64,000 nt of DNA from Alitta virens. Taxonomy: Eukaryota > Annelida > Polychaeta > Phyllodocida > Nereididae. Both the position numbers and the translations under genes were made by a program. Positions within the stretch are counted from its first letter, which is position 1. The number at the start of each line of letters is the position of its first letter. The stretch is taken from assembly GCA_932294295.1 (NCBI GenBank), contig OW028585.1, forward strand, positions 26,598,177 through 26,662,176, in the 5' to 3' direction. Under the pieces are notes generated by a model. That model was given only the letters and a program-made list of their open reading frames with translations. It ran no database searches and had not been told where the DNA came from. Of the stretch, positions 59,591 through 64,000 are shown piece by piece.

Positions 59591-59770
59591 TACACTTGGC
59601 GACAGTGGATTTCGCCACGACACTGAGATTCGCCACCCCCATAAAACTACGATAAACGCATTTTAGATGGCTGCCGCAATTTTACAACACTGTTTATGAT
59701 TTATACAATTAGTTTGCTAGCAAATCAAGACTTTGCAATGTTTATGTGAATTTGACTGTCGCCGAGTGTA
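59591..59770. mobile_element. MITE M2, copy 3
   Basis: 180 bp. Left TACACTTGGCGACAGTGGAT and right TTTGACTGTCGCCGAGTGTA are inverted repeats with TA ends. Confidence 0.85.
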
Positions 59771-59844
59771 TGTAGATTTCATATTATCCCCCTGCCACAT
59801 GCCAATCCTGAGACTTTCTCAACTCATTGTACTGTCCACACTTG

Positions 59845-59985
59845 GAGTTCACACCAGTGCGATCACTTATATAATAATGAATAATAATCAACAGATGGAC
59901 AATGGTATGAGGAGATGACAAAGCTTGGAGTACACACCAGGCAACACATTAACCCCGTGGGTGGGATCTAGAACAGGGTCATAAC
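59845..59985 (-). mobile_element. SINE B fragment
   Basis: GAGGAGATGACAAAGCTTGG, then AGTACACACCAGGCAACACA and CCCCGTGGGTGGGATCTAGA match the middle of SINE B. Confidence 0.65.
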
Positions 59986-59989
59986 GATA

Positions 59990-62420
59990 TTCAAGTAGAT
60001 TATGTTAATTATATAAAAGCTAAAATATAAGACTCCAGTTAAAATTCTCATAATTAATATTTTACGAAATTAATATTTAGCAAGTTTCAGTATGTTTTTG
60101 ATAATAATTACACATAAAATTGTAAATAAATACCTTCATAAATCTTATATCATAACTAATATTATTTATGCATTCAGAAAACAGGTCATTGACTATTTAT
60201 ATTATTTACTATTTACTATGCATTCTAAGTTAATATGTTAACCTTTTTTGCAATATTTGTTGTGTTTCAAATATACGGAAAACAACTAAATATTTGCATT
60301 TTGTTTGAAAATATTACAATTATATAATTAAAACAGCAATTCGAGTATATTATATGCTCATATGATATTTATACTGATTTAGCAAACTGATCTATAAATT
60401 AGACAAATATCAATTCAACTTACAAGCTGTGATCTTTTGCTGACACGTCTAATTTAGCAGCCGACTTGAACTCTGATGGAACTATTTAAAATACACTCCT
60501 TAAATGATCTTTAAACGATATACATACCTTAAACAGCTAAAATCTTGCCAAAAAGGTTATTCCAAAGTACTCCGAGTTAGGTATATGGTAATTATTATGT
60601 GTAGTACTAGTATTTCTAGTAATGATGTATAAATTGCGAGTGTACTGCCACACCCCAGTGTGTGTAGACAAATTTAAGTCGACGCTACTGGAATCACTGA
60701 ACCATGACTAGATAACTATGTCAGCCCCCGGAGAAAATGTAGGCACGTTGGCCTGTTTGCCAAAAAGCCATTTTCGTCACGCTAGGAAAACATAATATAT
60801 TTGTAGGTCATTTATAAAAAATTATATAATAATTTTTGTAGACTTTTTATTAAGATCACCTCACTATAAGTTCACTCTTTAAGATTTAGTTTGTTTCTAT
60901 AGGCCACTTATTAGTCATTAACAAGTTACTGGTCTTAATAGTGAGGTGGTTTTTATAGTTAGGTAACGTGGCTTATTATGGCAGAAATCGTGTCATAACT
61001 TATCTTAATTTTGAGGTGGTCTTAAAATAAGAAATTTGTGGTATAGAAGAAAAAAAAATTAAATTTGCTACAAAAAAATAATAATAAATAAACCTCATTT
61101 TATTTATTATTTGTACGAAATTTCATGCCATTTTTGTAAGCCTAGCTAATGAGAACAGTTATATTAATATAAACTTAATGCAGTATTTTTATGCACATTT
61201 CGTCCTTGTAATATATTTTTTCATTTGTCTTCAGTCAAAGCAAATAATTACATATTTCATAATATTTTTTTAAACAAAATCTGCAGGTTGTCTATTTATT
61301 CAAAACTCACACAATAAAACCATTAAACAATATACCCCTATGTGAAAATTATTTCGATCACTTCACAAAGAGATATTTTACCCACATTTCCTTGATCATA
61401 TGTCATGCACTTTTAGGTATCAATAACATTGCAAAATGTTTTATAATTCTTTAATATCAAACCGTGCTTACATGTATAATTATGCAAATAGGTGGAATTC
61501 TGAATTTTACTTTTTGGTTATTTATTTACATATTCACACGAGACCAATATAAGAAACTATTAATTTCTATAGCGGATTTTTATAAATGATAATTAATAAT
61601 TTTACATGGTTTTAGTTCAGTATTTTATTAGCTCTACATGTACTAACTTATATAGTTTGGTACTTTTAAAATTGTTGTTTAATGAGATTAAACTATAAAA
61701 ATAATTATGAAACTGCTTAAAAATAAACAACAAACACATAAATAGAAAATATACTAAAATATAAAAAAAACACTTCTATAGTAGACATACCTTCGATAAA
61801 ATTTCCTTAAAATTTACCCCACAGGTTAATTATGTAACATTTGACAACTCCCACACTTGTAGTTTCAGCTAAAAATAAACACGACAGCATTTGCCTGTAG
61901 GCCAATGGTGTTGTTTAATGCTGTTGACCCCAAAAATTCCTCCGTTTTTCTACTCACTTTCTAGCGGCATAATTCTGAGTCATGTGTAAGTTACATAGTC
62001 TATCTATCTATTTATCTATCTATTTATCTATTTATAGCACATGGAAATATACAAAAATAAACATTTACTATACCTGCTAATATGTGAAATATTACTTGCA
62101 AACTGCCAAAGTGTCTCCACCAAAATGAATTTAGTTAACTCCCAGAATTATATTTGTCAAAAATTTGTCGTAATGAGGAAATTTGTGTTTTAAAGAGACC
62201 TGAATTTGTAATTTCCATGTGACAGCTGCAGGGAATAAAGGTGACTCATTTTATAGATTTTTTAACATCACAATATAAACATTAAAAACGGCAGTGTCAA
62301 GCACAAAATTCCAGCAATAAATCAACATTTTATTTTTATACTGAGTGTATATTTTCATTTAATTTGAGGTTTTCACCATGTTGCATATTAATGAATTTTT
62401 ATATTGTAAATTGTCTTCTG
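59990..62420. other. AT-rich upstream flank of villin
   Basis: No coding exon recognised. 60855-61030 carries a repeat with AGATCACCTCACTATAAGTT and, inverted, CTTAATAGTGAGGTGGTTTT. A (TCTA)n tract lies at 62001-62034. The villin promoter is probably here or beyond, but I cannot place it. Confidence 0.4.
60424..60490 (-). other. Candidate noncoding first exon of villin
   Basis: Villin exon 1 begins at an acceptor, so a 5' UTR exon must lie upstream. On the minus strand a strong donor (CTT|GTAAGTT) occurs just below 60424 after moderately GC-rich sequence. Other donor-like sites lie near 60525 and 61790, so the choice is uncertain. Confidence 0.2.
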
Positions 62421-62423
62421 TAT

Positions 62424-62740
62424 TGTCTCAATTATACTGGGTCTGAAGCTTAGTCAGCTTATATGACCAGCTGCAGGGAAATGTAATGATGAGATGATAA
62501 GGCTGCTTGGAGTCCACACCATATACGCATTTACCCCATGGGTGGGGTCTGTTACTTGTCTCAGGATTGACACCGAGTACAAGGCACCTCTAATTTAAAG
62601 TCTAATGCGACTGACATCCAACTGCGAAGTAGCTTATAAAGAGTGCCTGAGCCGGGGATTGAACCCGAGACCTTTGGAACAGCCAGACAGTGTGCTACTA
62701 ACAGACCGATGTCTTAACCACTCAGCCACTAAGCTGTTCC
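62424..62740 (-). mobile_element. SINE B, full-length reference copy
   Basis: 317 bp. On the minus strand it begins with a class II tRNA-like head: GTGGCTGAGTGGTTAAGACA (A box), a long variable-arm-like stretch, then GGGTTCAATCCCC (B box). The body has CTTATCATCTCATCATTACA and ends GCTTCAGACCCAGTATAATT GAGACA. The A-box pattern and long arm resemble tRNA-Leu or tRNA-Ser. Confidence 0.88.
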
Positions 62741-63348
62741 TTCAGTAGATATACCAAGTATATCAGACAATAATTTTATCATACATTTAATTAATTTCTT
62801 CATAAAACATTTAAAAAATGCATTGCATGAGACAGATTGCAAAGGTTAAATCAGATTTGTAGGAGATTAACCTAATCTTCTGTCGTAAGCTGATTTGTCA
62901 TAATCCAAATTAATCACCGATGATTGCAATACATGATGCCATGCCAGACATGAATTCAGTACTATACAAGAGTATACTGTATGCATTTAATATCCAAGAT
63001 ATTGTCAGAAGGTTAATATTGATTATTTTCTTAATCATAATAAATGTGCATTGCTATTGCATTATGTCATAATTTATCGACCAGGTCAGGCATTAGTCTG
63101 TCACAGTTGACACTGTTTCAGATCTCCAGGTATTGATAACTATTGACAGTCTTCAGCGACCTTTTCCGCACAATGTATTATATATGTTTCACTGTTTTTT
63201 GTAGTCAATTTCCTATTTTGTTATGGCCAAAAAATTTCTTTTTGCAAATGCTTTACAGAGGAATGTAATGAAACTAAACTAATTCAATAACTGCATCATT
63301 GAGTATCATAACAAATCTAACCACTGCACTATAAATTATAGAAATTCC

Positions 63349-63800
63349 CGTTTCATTTAGGATGGTAGTGAAATGTAATTGTTTCATTTCGGATGGTTGT
63401 GAAATGTAATCATTTCATTTAGGATGGTAGTGAAATGTAATTGTTTCATTTGGAATGGTAGTTAAATGTAATTGTTTCATTTAGGATGGTAGTGAAATTG
63501 TTTCATTTAGGATGGTAGTGAAATGTAATTGTTTCATTTAGGATGGTAGTGAAATGTAATTGTTTCATTTAGGATGGTAGTGAAATGTAATTGTTTCGTT
63601 TAGGATGGTAGTGAAATGTAATTGTTTCGTTTAGAATGGTCGGAAATGTAATTGTTTCGTTTAGAATGGTAGTGAAATGTAATTGTTTCATTTAGGATGG
63701 TAGTGAAATGTAATTGTTTCATTTAGGATGGTAGTGAAATGTAATTGTTTCATTTAGAATGGTAGTGAAATATAATTGTTTTATTTAGGGTGGTAGCAAA
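63349..63800 (+). repeat. 31 bp minisatellite
   Basis: About 14 units of the type GAAATGTAATTGTTTCATTT AGGATGGTAGT. Most differ by one or two bases. One unit near 63492 lacks TGTAATTG-type sequence and one near 63640 lacks the TAGT step. No open frame of interest. Confidence 0.95.
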
Positions 63801-63904
63801 GCGCCAGGAAATAAATAATGAATTCAACTGCTTCATTGGGGATGGTATAACTTTTTGTTATTGTATGATGATTTGCTTAACTGAAACTTATATGTCTACT
63901 GTAT

Positions 63905-63965
63905 GCTTCATGTTATTTCATGTTATTTTGAAAGCCGCTGAATAAACCTCTTTTCAATCAATCAA
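63905..63965 (+). mobile_element. Possible LINE 3' end
   Basis: AAAGCCGCTGAATAAACCTC TTTTCAATCAATCAA resembles the 3' terminus of CR1/L2-type LINEs (AATAAA plus short tandem tail). No upstream coding sequence is seen. Confidence 0.35.
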
Positions 63966-64000
63966 CTAAATTGTTGCACTGATGTTACAGTGAAATTTAA

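Noticed and set aside
1..64000. CRISPR arrays, prokaryotic operons, ribosome binding sites or phage genes
   Set aside because: Tandem repeats here have no spacer-repeat structure, and split genes with GT-AG introns show a eukaryotic nuclear genome.

Overview
The window is animal nuclear DNA: split genes with GT-AG introns, AT-rich spacers, many microsatellites and a dense mix of small transposable elements. Two genes can be read exon by exon. Minus strand 57074-36675 encodes a complete villin: 25 coding exons join in frame to 827 residues, with six gelsolin repeats and a C-terminal headpiece. Plus strand 26599-30827 encodes a 100-residue allatotropin-type neuropeptide precursor in three coding exons. 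Its predicted peptide, GFRNGAYDRFSHGF-amide, most resembles annelid tetradecapeptides as I remember them. The host is therefore probably a lophotrochozoan, and an annelid is my best guess; that placement is inference.

Layout. 1-25 kb: no host gene recognised. This part holds a non-LTR retrotransposon RT fragment at the left edge, a 19-20 bp minisatellite, very long microsatellites (TAGA, CAGT, TCTCC and its inverted partner GGAGA, TACAATACAT, GAAA, CTT/CCT), a dead Tc1-type transposon that split a TAGA tract, SINE pieces and palindromic elements. 25-31 kb: the allatotropin gene, with introns and flanks full of MITEs and tRNA-derived SINEs. 31-36.6 kb: intergenic between two convergent genes, holding a pair of 247 bp Transib-like MITEs. 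36.7-57.1 kb: villin. Its introns hold SINEs, several MITE families (one hAT-like inside a SINE) and, in the 4.2 kb first intron, a broken Mutator-type transposase gene that itself carries a palindromic insertion and has a SINE near its 3' end. 57-64 kb: villin upstream flank with a piggyBac-like MITE bounded by TTAA, a TATGC microsatellite, SINE copies and a 31 bp minisatellite.

The two genes have unrelated roles (neuroendocrine signalling; bundling and severing of actin in microvilli) and I see no functional link. The unusual content is the repeat fraction: at least eight small inverted-repeat families, several with readable target-site duplications and nested insertions that give a relative chronology.
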